A stretch of 64,000 nt of DNA from Polynucleobacter finlandensis (GTDB lineage Bacteria; Pseudomonadota; Gammaproteobacteria; Burkholderiales; Burkholderiaceae): the NCBI RefSeq assembly GCF_018881755.1, contig NZ_JACVPS010000003.1:1-64000 (forward strand), in the 5' to 3' direction. The notes under the pieces are model-generated. The model made no database searches and was not told the origin of the DNA. It saw only the letters and a program-made list of their open reading frames with translations. The position numbers and the translations under genes were made by a program. Positions 1 through 9,144 of the stretch are shown piece after piece. Each line of letters opens with the position of its first letter. Within the stretch, counting starts at the first letter, position 1.

Positions 1-165
1 GGCGGTGAAAATACCCGCCTCTGGTTTGAGTCCACTGGCGATTGCAAACGCCATAGCCAGTGGCAGAGCAACTACACCAACCGTAAGGCCCGCAAAGACA
101 TCCTTAGTAAACAGGGTGCGGTTATAACCCTTAAAGCAACTGAGAATTTTTGGCTCAAAGATCAT
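1..165 (-). CDS. SulP-family anion permease, N-terminal fragment
   Basis: Reading the minus strand from an ATG at 165 gives about 55 residues beginning MIFEPKILSCFKGY and then a hydrophobic stretch with VGVVALPLAMAFAIASG. This is the start of the first membrane helices of SulP (SLC26-like) sulfate/bicarbonate/organic-anion permeases, where a conserved 'ALPLAMAFAIASG' type segment forms helix 1. The rest of the gene lies outside the window to the left. Substrate cannot be told from this piece. It lies 19 bp downstream of the DUF2177 gene on the same strand, so the two may be co-transcribed. Confidence 0.8.
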   Translation of the reverse strand, partial: MIFEPKILSCFKGYNRTLFTKDVFAGLTVGVVALPLAMAFAIASGLKPEAGIFTA

Positions 166-184
166 CTAGGGATTGTCTGCCGAT

Positions 185-586
185 TTAGGAGGCTCGATTA
201 CCTATCCAATAGGCAAGGCTAGAGGCTACAGCGGTAACCAAGCTTCCCCAAGCAATATCAACGAATGCTAGGCGCGTTGGAAAATCACGAATCACGGCTA
301 AGTTAGTGAGATCGTAAGTCATATAGCAAAACAGACCAAACAGTGCGCCGTACTGTAATGCGTAAAGCCAGGATTGTTTTGACAAGGCTGGAATGACAAC
401 AAAAATACACGCGCCAAGTGCATACAAAATATAGAAGCACAGGCCAGCCCAAAGTTTAGGCTCATTCGCCATCAGATCGCCCATATCGTCGCGATAGAGG
501 TTTTTAGCGACTCCTAGTAGCCAGATTAAATCAATCGCAAGAAGGCTAAATAGAAACGTGAGGTAGACCAATAAATACCGGAGCAA
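185..586 (-). CDS. DUF2177-family small membrane protein
   Basis: 133 residues with four hydrophobic segments (about 5-25, 45-65, 75-95, 108-128). The N-terminal pattern LVYLTFLFSLLAIDLIWLLGVAKNLYRDDMG and the central CYMTYDLTNLAVIRDFPTR segment fit the DUF2177 family of inner-membrane proteins. The function of that family is not established. The gene is upstream of a SulP permease on the same strand and divergent from the stress-protein gene at 672. No signal or catalytic residues can be assigned. Confidence 0.75.
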   Translation of the reverse strand: MLRYLLVYLTFLFSLLAIDLIWLLGVAKNLYRDDMGDLMANEPKLWAGLCFYILYALGACIFVVIPALSKQSWLYALQYGALFGLFCYMTYDLTNLAVIRDFPTRLAFVDIAWGSLVTAVASSLAYWIGNRAS

Positions 587-671
587 TTTTTACCCTTTGT
601 ACTTTTATAGCTTGATATTCAGTATTATGATGTAAAGAATGATTAAGTAGTCCAATTTAAAGGGAGTTGAT

Positions 672-1109
672 ATGTTTAAGCATTTATTAGTGCCTGTAGA
701 TGGTTCTGACGTCAGCAAGAAATCTTTAAAAAAGGTTGCCGAGCTTGCTAAGGCTGATGGTGCTGCAGTGACTTTGGTTTATGTATCTGATCCATTGCCT
801 CCAATGGTCTACTCTGATAGCACTATGGCTTATGGTATCAGTGCAAAAGAACATACCAAGGCCTGTGATGCATTTGCGGCAGATGTATTTAAAAAATCAC
901 AAACGCAACTCGGTTCAGTAAAAGCGAAGACACTGCATATCAAGACTTCAAATTTGGCTGAAGGTATTTTGGATGGCGCCAAAAAAGCAAAAGTGGATGT
1001 TATCGTGATGGCTTCACATAAGCGTACTGGCATTAAGAGCATGCTCTTAGGTAGCGAAACTCACGAAGTTATTGTGCACTCCAAGTTGCCTGTTTTAGTG
1101 CTGGGATGA
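672..1109 (+). CDS. Universal stress protein (UspA family)
   Basis: 145 residues, the normal length of a single-domain Usp. It starts MFKHLLVPVDGSDVSKKSLK, the usual first strand and loop. It ends with the ATP-binding signature VMASHKRTGIKSMLLGSETHEVIVHSKLPVLVL, of the G-2x-G-9x-G-(S/T) type seen in ATP-binding Usps. These cytoplasmic alpha/beta proteins bind ATP and aid survival under stress. The start is supported by AGGGAG at 661-666, five bases before the ATG. It is a single gene closed by a clear terminator at 1131. Confidence 0.92.
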   Translation: MFKHLLVPVDGSDVSKKSLKKVAELAKADGAAVTLVYVSDPLPPMVYSDSTMAYGISAKEHTKACDAFAADVFKKSQTQLGSVKAKTLHIKTSNLAEGILDGAKKAKVDVIVMASHKRTGIKSMLLGSETHEVIVHSKLPVLVLG

Positions 1110-1130
1110 TTGCTGTCGTGTCTCAATAGA

Positions 1131-1159
1131 ATAGGGTCCATGAGGACCCTATTTTTTTA
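1131..1159 (+). terminator. Rho-independent terminator after the usp gene
   Basis: A perfect 9-bp stem (ATAGGGTCC / GGACCCTAT) with a 4-nt ATGA loop is followed by seven T residues. It lies 21 bp after the stop codon of the stress protein. Confidence 0.9.
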
Positions 1160-1187
1160 TCTAGCCATTACTGAATTTTGCACTTAA

Positions 1188-2663
1188 TCAAAGCTTCGGC
1201 GGGCTTCCCAGTAGCAAAATTTCTCGGGTGAGCTGACCACTTTCGTTATCGCGCATTGACCACAAATCCAATTGCATGCGCGGAGAGTATGGGTCTACGT
1301 ATACACCATCTTTTCTAAGTTCAAAGTGAAGGTGTGGTCCAGTAGATCTGCCAGTAGATCCAACATAACCAATCTCAAGACCACGTCGAACTTCGTTACC
1401 TAAATCCAATTCAACGTTGTAATTACTTAAGTGGGCGTAATACGTTCGGTAGCCTCCGTCGTGCTCAAGAATGATGAGGTTGCCAAAGGCGCCGTTAAAG
1501 CCAAGATGAACCACTTTGCCATTTGCTACGCTAAATACAGGTGTGCCAATAGGCGCTGCATAGTCAATTCCCATATGGGCGCGGTAGCGTTGCTGGGGTA
1601 CGGCTACAGGGGTTGTGGCATTGGTATTGGCAGCAATCTTAGTCGGCTTCTTGCGAGAGACTGGAACATTACCAACTCCGCGCGAGATGCGTCGATAGCT
1701 CAGAGGGTTAGTCCAGAAAGCGCGCTCAATGGCTTCCCCGCTACCAGTAAAGAAGCCACCGGGAATGTCATCTCGCTCGAGCCAGAACGCACTAGCAAAT
1801 ACTTCCTTATTACTTGGATCTAGAATTTCAGCGGCCCAAATTTGAGCCCAATGATCACGATCTCCGAAGTCGACCAGTAGGCGAACGACGCTGTTGGTAT
1901 TTTCTAGTGAGTTGCTGTCTTCTGGGTAGATTTGTTTAATCAGTGAATTCAGTTCCCATACAAGCTCTACTGGTAACTTGTCGCCGACTTTGCGAGGATC
2001 ATAAAGAATATCTCTTAAGGAAAGTTCAATTTCGGTGTAGCGTTTAGATTCATCTCTTAGATAGTCTTGTTGCACCAAGAAGCCGCCAGCGGAAGATGGA
2101 GTAAAAGTCCAAATCTCTGTTTTGCCATCCTGAGTTTGGCCATTCATGATGCTCAGAGAATCAAAGCGATTGCGGCTTCCTAAAGCAAGTGCATATGGAA
2201 TGCAATTCCCACGCATGCGATCAAAGAAACTGCTGGTTTGATTTTTAAAGAACTCTGAAAACTGGGGGTTATCGATACCCAAATTAGCTGGCAAATTACT
2301 TTCGCTAAAGCTGCGGCGATAGCAACCCCGTTGCACGCGGTAATCTAGATTGCCGGCAGTATCGCCAACAAACTCATTAGCATCTTTGCGCTTAAAGAGT
2401 TCGGGGTTCAGGCTATTGGACTTCGATGACTTGCCAGCAGTGGGATCTTTAAAGCCCACGGATTTATTGCTAGATATGGTGGCCTTTTGACGAATCTGGG
2501 GAGCTTTTTTCTCGGCCGTTTTACTTGTTTGAGCTTGGCTTTCGCCAATTAGTCCTAGATTTGGAAATTGAACTGCCGCAAACAAAGAGATGCAAAAAGA
2601 GGCGCTGACAAAGATCAACTTTCCTCTAGTGAGGAGTTTGAAGTGGTTCACATGTAATTTCAC
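1188..2663 (-). CDS. M23-family metallopeptidase (LytM domain)
   Basis: 491 residues. A hydrophobic segment at about 15-35 looks like a signal peptide or membrane anchor. A long polar middle region follows, and the C-terminal 120 residues form an M23 (lysostaphin/LytM) domain with zinc motifs HMGIDYAAPIGTPV (H-x3-D) and HLHFELRKDG (HxH). Both zinc motifs are intact, so it is probably an active periplasmic peptidoglycan endopeptidase rather than an EnvC/NlpD-type activator; this is inference. The 2663 start is a GTG without a clear Shine-Dalgarno, so the true start is uncertain by some residues. Confidence 0.88.
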   Translation of the reverse strand: MKLHVNHFKLLTRGKLIFVSASFCISLFAAVQFPNLGLIGESQAQTSKTAEKKAPQIRQKATISSNKSVGFKDPTAGKSSKSNSLNPELFKRKDANEFVGDTAGNLDYRVQRGCYRRSFSESNLPANLGIDNPQFSEFFKNQTSSFFDRMRGNCIPYALALGSRNRFDSLSIMNGQTQDGKTEIWTFTPSSAGGFLVQQDYLRDESKRYTEIELSLRDILYDPRKVGDKLPVELVWELNSLIKQIYPEDSNSLENTNSVVRLLVDFGDRDHWAQIWAAEILDPSNKEVFASAFWLERDDIPGGFFTGSGEAIERAFWTNPLSYRRISRGVGNVPVSRKKPTKIAANTNATTPVAVPQQRYRAHMGIDYAAPIGTPVFSVANGKVVHLGFNGAFGNLIILEHDGGYRTYYAHLSNYNVELDLGNEVRRGLEIGYVGSTGRSTGPHLHFELRKDGVYVDPYSPRMQLDLWSMRDNESGQLTREILLLGSPPKL

Positions 2664-2761
2664 TGGGTAATTATCTAATAATGTGAGCCCCGCCCCAGAT
2701 ATTTATGCTGTATCGCAACAATATGACCTACACCCCTTAGGTGTATTAGCTTGGTACTTTA

Positions 2762-3688
2762 TTAACTTTCGTCTGGAGCCAGTTTGAGAACTTCGAAGGC
2801 TGCTTTTAGACGAATTTCGTAGTTCTGCTTCACCTTCGCAGCTTCGTCAGCTGGCCACTTCTTAAAGCCTTCGCCTTTGGCGATGCCGCTCTTACCAGCC
2901 TTTACTAAATCCATCACACAAGCAGGAGGGGCCGTGATGTTCGAAAGGGATGGGTAGATAACCTCGGCAGCTAATGTCATGCCTTCCCAGCCAGAAATTT
3001 CTTTTTGAGTCATCGGACCAACTGCGGCATAGCGAAAACCAAAGCTATAGCGAACAGCAGTATCAATGTCATCAGGAGTGGCGATGCCTTCTTGAACGAG
3101 CGAAAGCGCCTCACGCATGAGGGCATGCTGAATGCGATTTGCTAAAAATCCAGGAATATCTTTTTTAACCAAAACAGGTTTTTTGCCGTGGGCGCGATAG
3201 AACTCGCACACCTTCTCGGCCAAGGCTGGATCAGACTTTTCACCTAGTACCACTTCTACGAGTGGAACTACGTGGGCTGGCATAAAGTAATGCGCATTGA
3301 ACATGCGATTCGCGGTAGTAAGTCCTTTTGCAATATCGCTAATCGGGAAGCCTGAGCTATTGCTACCAATCGGCACATGAGCTGGAACGCGTTTATCTAA
3401 ATCCGCAAATAATTCCTTTTTAAGATCCATGCGCTCTGAAACAGTTTCAATGACAAAGTCAGTATCAGCCCAATCACTCCATCCCGCGATGGTTCCGCCA
3501 ATCAACTGCCCACCAAGATCGCGCCATTTGAGATCAATCGCATCAGCACATGCTTCAACTGCTTTAAAGGTACCATCAGCCTTAGCTTGATCGCGGCCGA
3601 GAATAATCGTCTTTGCGCCATATGCCAAAAATCCAGCTGCGATACCAACGCCCATTGTGCCTGTGCCAATTACGACGACTTTGCTCAT
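2762..3688 (-). CDS. 3-hydroxyacyl-CoA dehydrogenase-family oxidoreductase (paralogue 1)
   Basis: About 308 residues with an N-terminal Rossmann motif VVIGTGTMGVGIAAGF and the family's second domain around residues 185-290. Central motifs SNSSGFPISDIAKGL, FNAHYFMPAHVVPLVEVV and PGFLANRIQHALMREALSLVQEG are typical of the 3HCDH family that includes L-carnitine, L-gulonate and hydroxybutyryl-CoA dehydrogenases. Lacking an attached hydratase it is likely a soluble NAD-dependent dehydrogenase of a hydroxy acid; the substrate is unknown. I chose the ATG at 3688 (MSKVVVIG), since the longer frame would need a TTG at 3706. It is divergent from the enolase-superfamily gene and paralogous to the protein at 12078. 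Confidence 0.85.
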   Translation of the reverse strand: MSKVVVIGTGTMGVGIAAGFLAYGAKTIILGRDQAKADGTFKAVEACADAIDLKWRDLGGQLIGGTIAGWSDWADTDFVIETVSERMDLKKELFADLDKRVPAHVPIGSNSSGFPISDIAKGLTTANRMFNAHYFMPAHVVPLVEVVLGEKSDPALAEKVCEFYRAHGKKPVLVKKDIPGFLANRIQHALMREALSLVQEGIATPDDIDTAVRYSFGFRYAAVGPMTQKEISGWEGMTLAAEVIYPSLSNITAPPACVMDLVKAGKSGIAKGEGFKKWPADEAAKVKQNYEIRLKAAFEVLKLAPDES

Positions 3689-3725
3689 ATCTATTCCATT
3701 AACCAAATTAGTTTGAACCTGAATT

Positions 3726-3742
3726 ATTCCTTATTTAGGAAT
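3726..3742. promoter_or_regulatory. Inverted repeat in a divergent promoter region
   Basis: ATTCCT-TATTT-AGGAAT is a perfect 6-bp inverted repeat centred between the divergent genes starting at 3688 and 3795. It has the shape of a small regulator's operator, but no regulator gene lies next to it. Function is inferred from position only. Confidence 0.35.
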
Positions 3743-3794
3743 GCTCCGATGATTTAAATTCTAGATACAATCATTTTTTGATTAAGGAGCCCAC

Positions 3795-4928
3795 ATGCCT
3801 ATCATCGAGTCCATACAAGTTGCCTCAGTTGCAGTGCCTTTGGATAAGGTCACTTCATTCTCAACTCGGACCGTCTCTGAGCGCCATTATTGTCTTGTGA
3901 AGGTGCGCGGCAAAGATGGCAATGAAGGTATTGGATTTTGCTATGTTGGCAGTGCAGGTGGCGATATTGCCAAAGTTGCTGTTGAGCAACTGCTAGCGCC
4001 AAAACTAATTGGCCAAAATAGTCATCGCAGTGAAGGCTTGTGGATGGATATGTACAACGAATCCATTTTGCAAGGTAGAACAGGCGCTGTCATGCGTGGC
4101 ATCTCTATTTTAGATACGGCACTGTGGGATCTTAATGCGCGCTCCGCAAAACTGCCCTTGCATCACTACCTGGGTTCTGTCGTGGATGATCGCGTACCTG
4201 CTTATGCGAGTGGTGGCTATTACCTAGAAGGTAAGACTCCTGCGAAGTTAGGTAAGGAGATGGAGTCTTATGTGAAGCAAGGTTTTAAGGCTGTCAAAAT
4301 GAAAGTGGGCCGTTTATCTCCTCGCGAAGAAGAAGCGCGCGTGAAAGCTGCTCGTCAGGCGGTTGGTGAAGATGTTCTGCTCACTCTAGATGCAAATAAT
4401 GCATGGCGAGATTTACCGACTGCTCTTGAGTATGTTCGACGCTTTGAAGCTTATAACCCTTACTGGATTGAAGAACCGTTTTCTCCAGATGCGATTGATT
4501 TACATGCTGCCTTAGCTCGCCAAACCAAAATTAATGTGGCAACTGGTGAGATGGAAGCAGGGCGTTGGCGTTTTAGAGAATTGATTGATGCTGGCGGCGT
4601 AGCAATTTTGCAATCAGATGCAGCGGTATGCGGCGGCATTACTGAGTGGCGTCGTATCTCTGCTTATGCAGACCTCAAGGGCATTACGGTTTGCCCACAC
4701 TGGATGCATGATTTGCACGCACCATTGGTGGCAGCGACACCTAATGCGCGTTTTGTAGAGTTCTTCTTGGACGATCAAGTGCTCAATTTCCGTAGACTGA
4801 TTAACAAGCAGTTAACCTTTAAAAATGGTGATTTGATTTTGCACAAAACCCCTGGCCTGGGCTTTGAGTTTGATGAAGCCGCCATTAAAAAATATGCCGG
4901 TAAAGCGGCCTGGACCAAGATTGCATAA
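3795..4928 (+). CDS. Mandelate racemase/muconate lactonizing enzyme-family protein
   Basis: 377 residues, enolase superfamily. A capping domain comes first, then the barrel with the KxK motif (KAVKMKVGR), metal ligands in LDANNAW, IEEPF and GEMEAG, and a C-terminal PHWMHDLH segment carrying a candidate catalytic histidine. Family members abstract a proton next to a carboxylate and act as racemases, cycloisomerases or sugar-acid dehydratases; the K plus H arrangement suits the mandelate racemase subgroup. AAGGAG lies upstream of the ATG. It leads a plus-strand group with the Ldh-type oxidoreductase (5 bp away) and a Bug protein, which suggests a sugar-acid or hydroxy-acid substrate. Confidence 0.87.
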   Translation: MPIIESIQVASVAVPLDKVTSFSTRTVSERHYCLVKVRGKDGNEGIGFCYVGSAGGDIAKVAVEQLLAPKLIGQNSHRSEGLWMDMYNESILQGRTGAVMRGISILDTALWDLNARSAKLPLHHYLGSVVDDRVPAYASGGYYLEGKTPAKLGKEMESYVKQGFKAVKMKVGRLSPREEEARVKAARQAVGEDVLLTLDANNAWRDLPTALEYVRRFEAYNPYWIEEPFSPDAIDLHAALARQTKINVATGEMEAGRWRFRELIDAGGVAILQSDAAVCGGITEWRRISAYADLKGITVCPHWMHDLHAPLVAATPNARFVEFFLDDQVLNFRRLINKQLTFKNGDLILHKTPGLGFEFDEAAIKKYAGKAAWTKIA

Positions 4929-4933
4929 ATAAG

Positions 4934-5992
4934 ATGAGTACAGTCAAAACCATTTCTGTAGCAAAAGCAGAAGCATTTATTGCCCAAGTACTTTGTGCAG
5001 CAGGCGTTCCTGCAGGCGACGCACAGCAAGTGAGTAAGTTAATGGTGCGCTCCGATCTGGCTGGTGCAGATGGCCACGGCATCTTCCGCTTGCCTGCTTA
5101 TATGAAACGGATTAAAGCTGGTGGGGCCAACCTACATCCTAAGATTGAGTTAGAAAAAGATCGTGGTGCATCAGGTTTGCTCAATGGAGATAACGCACTC
5201 GGTCATTTAGTCATGGCCAAATCAGTAGAACTTGCTGTAGAACGTGCACGCCAATTCGGAGTGGCTTGGATTGGTAGTCACCATGGCAACCACTCAGGCG
5301 CTGCCTCTGTTTATGTACGCATGATCGCCGAAGCCGGTCTGGTCGGGATATATATGGCGGTTGGCAATGCGAATCATATGGCCCCTTGGGGTGGTATCGA
5401 TTTACTTCTATCGACCAATCCTATTGCGATTGCGGTGCCTGCCAAAAATCGCCCGATTGTTTTGTTGGATATGGCGACGACGGTTGCTGCTTACGGGAAG
5501 GTGAAACTAGCCGCTCAACGGGGTGAGCAAATGCCCGAAGGCTGGATGATGGATAAGCAGGGCAAGCCCTTGACGGATCCACAGCGCTCTAGTGAAGGCT
5601 CCTTGTTGCCGATTGGGGATTACAAGGGCTACGGTTTAGCTTTGATGGTGAGCTTGCTGGCGGGTTCTTTAAATGGTGCTGCTGCCGGCAAGGATACGAT
5701 TGATTTCAATGCGCATCACGACCTGATAACCAATACAGGACAAGTTGTAATTGCAGTAGACCCATCTGCTTTTGGAGATGTCGATTTATTTTTAGAGCGG
5801 GTGACTAAGGTGGTCGAAGATATTGCCAATTCGACTAAGTTGCCGGGGGTTGAGCGCATTCATATACCTGGTGAGGGTGCTGCAGCTAGTTCTGCTAAAC
5901 GTACTAAAGAGGGCATTCCGATCTCCCCTGAATTACTTGCTAGTCTCAATGCCTGCGCTACTGAGTGGGGCATCCCAGCTTTGGCTTTGTAA
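4934..5992 (+). CDS. Ldh-family (malate/L-lactate dehydrogenase type 2) oxidoreductase
   Basis: 352 residues of the non-Rossmann NAD(P)-dependent Ldh_2 family, which includes malate/L-sulfolactate dehydrogenases, ureidoglycolate dehydrogenase and YbiC-type proteins. Recognisable segments are the N-terminal DLAGADGHGIFRLPAY with a conserved histidine, WIGSHHGNHSGAASVYV, MAPWGGIDLLLSTNPIAIAVP and GDYKGYGLALMVSLLAGSLNG near the end. It reduces or oxidises a 2-keto/2-hydroxy acid in the cytosol; the precise acid is not evident. The 5-bp gap from the enolase-superfamily gene argues for one transcript. Confidence 0.87.
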   Translation: MSTVKTISVAKAEAFIAQVLCAAGVPAGDAQQVSKLMVRSDLAGADGHGIFRLPAYMKRIKAGGANLHPKIELEKDRGASGLLNGDNALGHLVMAKSVELAVERARQFGVAWIGSHHGNHSGAASVYVRMIAEAGLVGIYMAVGNANHMAPWGGIDLLLSTNPIAIAVPAKNRPIVLLDMATTVAAYGKVKLAAQRGEQMPEGWMMDKQGKPLTDPQRSSEGSLLPIGDYKGYGLALMVSLLAGSLNGAAAGKDTIDFNAHHDLITNTGQVVIAVDPSAFGDVDLFLERVTKVVEDIANSTKLPGVERIHIPGEGAAASSAKRTKEGIPISPELLASLNACATEWGIPALAL

Positions 5993-6065
5993 AGACTCGA
6001 GAAGCTGATAAGCTAGTTCTATAAAGTTGCAACAACACATTATAAAAAAGTAATAGGAGACTTAA

Positions 6066-7046
6066 ATGAAGTTGTCATCCCTTGCGGCGCTGAGTCGTCG
6101 AATCATTATTGCCACCGCTTTCACAGTTGCTGCAAGCTCAAGCTTCGCCGCATATCCCGATAAGCCGATCAAGATGTTAATTGGTTATGCGCCTGGAAGC
6201 TCAACCGATATTGTTGGCCGCATGGTTGCACAGGACCTCAGCCTGCTATTGAAGCAGCCCATCATTGTTGAAAATCGCGGAGGGGCTGCCGGCAGCATAG
6301 CGGCTGATGCGGTTGCCAAAGCCACACCTGATGGCTACACCATACTGTTTGCGCAAAATGGCTTAGCGATTAACGTTGCTGCTAATCCTAAACTACCATT
6401 CAATGGCATGAAGGATTTGATTCCAGTGGTAGGTGTTTCTGCTACACCGCATATTCTGATTGTGAATAATAATTCGCCCATCAAAAATGTTGCTGAATTA
6501 CTTGCTGATTTAAGAGCCAATCCAGGTAAGCGGAGTTTTGCTTCTTCAGGGATTAGTAATTCGGACCATATGGCTGGTGAACTATTTCTATCCTTGACCA
6601 ATACCCAGGCTATTCATGTGCCCTACAAAGGCGGCTCTCCTGCGGCGACTGATGTACTTGGCGGTCAAATCGATTTCTATTTCGCTGGAATGCCAGTGGG
6701 TTATCCGTTGTACAAGGCTGACAAAGTTCGCGCGCTGGCAGTGACTAGCAAGCATCGCTTTAGTGGTACGCCTGAGTTACCAACAATCTTGGAGTCTGGG
6801 GTTACTGAATACGATATGGCTTTGTGGCAAGGCGTTTTTGTGCCTGCAGGAACGCCTAAGGATGTAATGAGCACCCTAACTGCTGGAGTGCTTAAGGTAT
6901 TGGATACCCCAGAAATGAAAGACCGCTTCATTAAAGCCGGCGTACAAATTGCGCCACTAAATCAAGCGCGCTTTAGTGATTTATATTTCTCAGACATCAC
7001 TCGCTGGAAGCGAGTGATGGAGAAATCAAATATTAAGTTGGACTGA
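6066..7046 (+). CDS. Bug/TctC-family periplasmic binding protein (1 of 4)
   Basis: 326 residues. A signal peptide (about 1-28, ending SSSFAA) is followed by YPDKPIKMLIGYAPGSSTDIVGRMVAQDL, the hallmark start of Bug (Bordetella uptake gene) receptors. ENRGGAAGSIAADAVAKATPDGYT follows, and the later HVPYKGGSPAATDVLGGQIDFYFAG ligand-binding segment. Bug proteins bind carboxylates or amides for tripartite tricarboxylate transporters, but no TctA/TctB is nearby. AATAGGAGA precedes the ATG. It closes the three-gene plus-strand group and is followed by a strong convergent terminator. Confidence 0.9.
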   Translation: MKLSSLAALSRRIIIATAFTVAASSSFAAYPDKPIKMLIGYAPGSSTDIVGRMVAQDLSLLLKQPIIVENRGGAAGSIAADAVAKATPDGYTILFAQNGLAINVAANPKLPFNGMKDLIPVVGVSATPHILIVNNNSPIKNVAELLADLRANPGKRSFASSGISNSDHMAGELFLSLTNTQAIHVPYKGGSPAATDVLGGQIDFYFAGMPVGYPLYKADKVRALAVTSKHRFSGTPELPTILESGVTEYDMALWQGVFVPAGTPKDVMSTLTAGVLKVLDTPEMKDRFIKAGVQIAPLNQARFSDLYFSDITRWKRVMEKSNIKLD

Positions 7047-7054
7047 TTGAGGCT

Positions 7055-7093
7055 AACAAACTACTGCTTAATTCTTATGCAGTAGTTTGTTTT
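7055..7093. terminator. Bidirectional terminator between convergent operons
   Basis: A perfect 13-bp inverted repeat (AACAAACTACTGC / GCAGTAGTTTGTT) with an 11-nt loop has TTTT at its right end. The stop codon of the minus-strand TRAP permease lies inside the loop, so the hairpin seems to serve both converging transcripts. Confidence 0.75.
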
Positions 7094-9087
7094 GACTTTA
7101 AGTGAGTAATGGTTTGGGTAATCAGCACCAGGCCAAACCCAATAAATCCAAGTAGATCTGCTTCAGTTGATGGATAAGCCAATGCTACTCCGGCGATCAC
7201 CATGATGACGCGTTCAAAGAGTTTGGTTTTTTCAATAAACCATCCCTGAAGCCCGCCTGCCAAACAGATAATGCCAACTACCGCTGTAAATGAAGTCCAG
7301 GCAATTTGCATCCAATCTGCTTGAGCTAGGGCATCCATTGAGCCCATCAATAGGAGTCCTGTGCCCGATTGATCCAACACAAACATGAATGGCACCAAGA
7401 TTGCGGGTGCAACATATTTCCACGTCTGCAAGGTCGTCTTATAGGGATTGCCTTTACATATTGCCGCCGCCGCAAACGGAGAGAGTGCTGTTGGAGGGGA
7501 TACCTCAGAAAGAACAGCGTAATAGAAGATGAACATATGAGCTGCAAATGCTGGCACACCTAAATTAATGAGGGCTGGAGCTGCGATCACTGCGCAAATA
7601 ATGTAAGAGGCAGTGACTGGTACCGCAAGACCTACAACCCACACAACTAGAGCTGTAAAGATAGTTGTCAATAAGAGCGAGCCACCTGCGTACTGAATAA
7701 CTATTGAGCTGAACTTCAGACCCAGACCGGTTAAGGTTACTGTTCCCACAATTAGGCCGGCACCTGCACAAGTTGCTGCAATGGCGAGAACGCTGGTCGA
7801 ACCATTGGCCAAGGCTTTTGTGAGGTTAGAATTATAGAGACCTGAGATAAGAGGTTCCTTGCCCTTGAACCATACCCAAGGAATGATCGCCGTATCTTCG
7901 CGCAACATGCTGGAGGCAGCTGAAACCATCGTTGCCCAAAATACAGACATGGTTGGAGAGAATCCCATCAACATGAAAATCACAATCGAGATCAATGAGA
8001 AAAAGTGGAACCAGTATTTTTTAGTGAGCTGCCATGCAGTTTCGGTTGCCTTGAAGTGAATGTTTTTCATCCCATATTTACGAACATCGATTTCAACCAT
8101 GACAAATAAACCGAGGTAGAAAAGGATGGTTGGAATGGTGGCCATCAAAAGTACATCTAAATACGAAATCTTCAAGAAGTCTGCAATCAGGAATGCAGCC
8201 GCCCCAAGTACTGGAGGTGAAATAATCGCACCTAAGCCGCCTGCAGCCAACAAGCCACCTGCTGCATTTCTTTCGTAACCGACTTTTTCAAGCATGGGAG
8301 CCGCCACAGAACCCACGGTAACCGTAGTGGCTACCCCGGATCCTGATGGGCCGCCCAATAAGAATGATGACAGCACGATGGTTCTGCCAACCCCAGAAGA
8401 CTTGCCACCCATAGCAGCGAAAGAGAAGTCGATAAAGAATTTACCTGCACCAGTAAATTGCAAGAAGGCGCCAAAGATTGTAAATAAAATGATCAAGGTA
8501 GCAGACACATCTACCGCGGTACCGTAGATGCCCTCAAGTGTCATGTACATATAGCCAACTAGACGGTCAAGGTCATAACCTTTATGTGTCCAGGGTGCCG
8601 GCAGGTAATTGCCGAAGAGGGCGTAGAGCAGAAATAAAACAGTAACACCTACCAAAATCATGCCATTTGTTCTTCTCACGGCTTCAAGAATCATGAGGAT
8701 GAGGCAGATGCCTACAAAGACATCCATGTGATTTGGAAAGGTATTTCTATCAAATAATGCATCCCCAGCATTGAGAATGTAATACGCAATGGCAACAGAG
8801 CCGATGGCAATCAATACATCCCACCACATGAGGCGGTTTTTGAAACTGGCAGCAATCGGGAAGCTGAGGAACACGAGGAATAGCACTAGCGCTACGTGTA
8901 TCACTCTGAGTTCTTGGGTGGGGACAATCGAATAAGCCGCATATAAATGAAAGAGAGACATCCCAACTGCCACCAGAGTAATGAACTTAGCGAGCATTCC
9001 CTTGTAGTCATTAGAGTCACCCTCCTCCTGCTTAATGAAAGCGTCTAATTGCGCTTGCGTTTCGTTATCAATTACATTTTCACTCAT
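7075..9087 (-). CDS. TRAP transporter fused permease (4TM/12TM)
   Basis: 670 residues, almost wholly hydrophobic, with about 16-18 membrane segments. The first part (to about 190) is the DctQ-like small subunit, and the rest is the DctM-like large subunit with GGPSGSGVATTVTVGSVAAPMLEKVGY and AAGGLGAIISPPVLGAAAFLIADF. Fusions of this kind pair with TAXI-type binding proteins, and one is encoded immediately upstream (9145-10095). The pair should carry out ion-driven uptake of an organic acid. It is the last gene of the minus-strand operon running from 11994. Confidence 0.92.
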   Translation of the reverse strand: MSENVIDNETQAQLDAFIKQEEGDSNDYKGMLAKFITLVAVGMSLFHLYAAYSIVPTQELRVIHVALVLFLVFLSFPIAASFKNRLMWWDVLIAIGSVAIAYYILNAGDALFDRNTFPNHMDVFVGICLILMILEAVRRTNGMILVGVTVLFLLYALFGNYLPAPWTHKGYDLDRLVGYMYMTLEGIYGTAVDVSATLIILFTIFGAFLQFTGAGKFFIDFSFAAMGGKSSGVGRTIVLSSFLLGGPSGSGVATTVTVGSVAAPMLEKVGYERNAAGGLLAAGGLGAIISPPVLGAAAFLIADFLKISYLDVLLMATIPTILFYLGLFVMVEIDVRKYGMKNIHFKATETAWQLTKKYWFHFFSLISIVIFMLMGFSPTMSVFWATMVSAASSMLREDTAIIPWVWFKGKEPLISGLYNSNLTKALANGSTSVLAIAATCAGAGLIVGTVTLTGLGLKFSSIVIQYAGGSLLLTTIFTALVVWVVGLAVPVTASYIICAVIAAPALINLGVPAFAAHMFIFYYAVLSEVSPPTALSPFAAAAICKGNPYKTTLQTWKYVAPAILVPFMFVLDQSGTGLLLMGSMDALAQADWMQIAWTSFTAVVGIICLAGGLQGWFIEKTKLFERVIMVIAGVALAYPSTEADLLGFIGFGLVLITQTITHLKSKQTTA

Positions 9088-9144
9088 GTCTCAGCCCAAT
9101 TTTCTATTTTTTATGGTGATGCTGCATAGCCCTTACGAGCCTTG

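Noticed and set aside
4775-5082. Minus-strand open frames over the Ldh gene start
   Set aside because: Shadows of the well-supported plus-strand genes; no family features.
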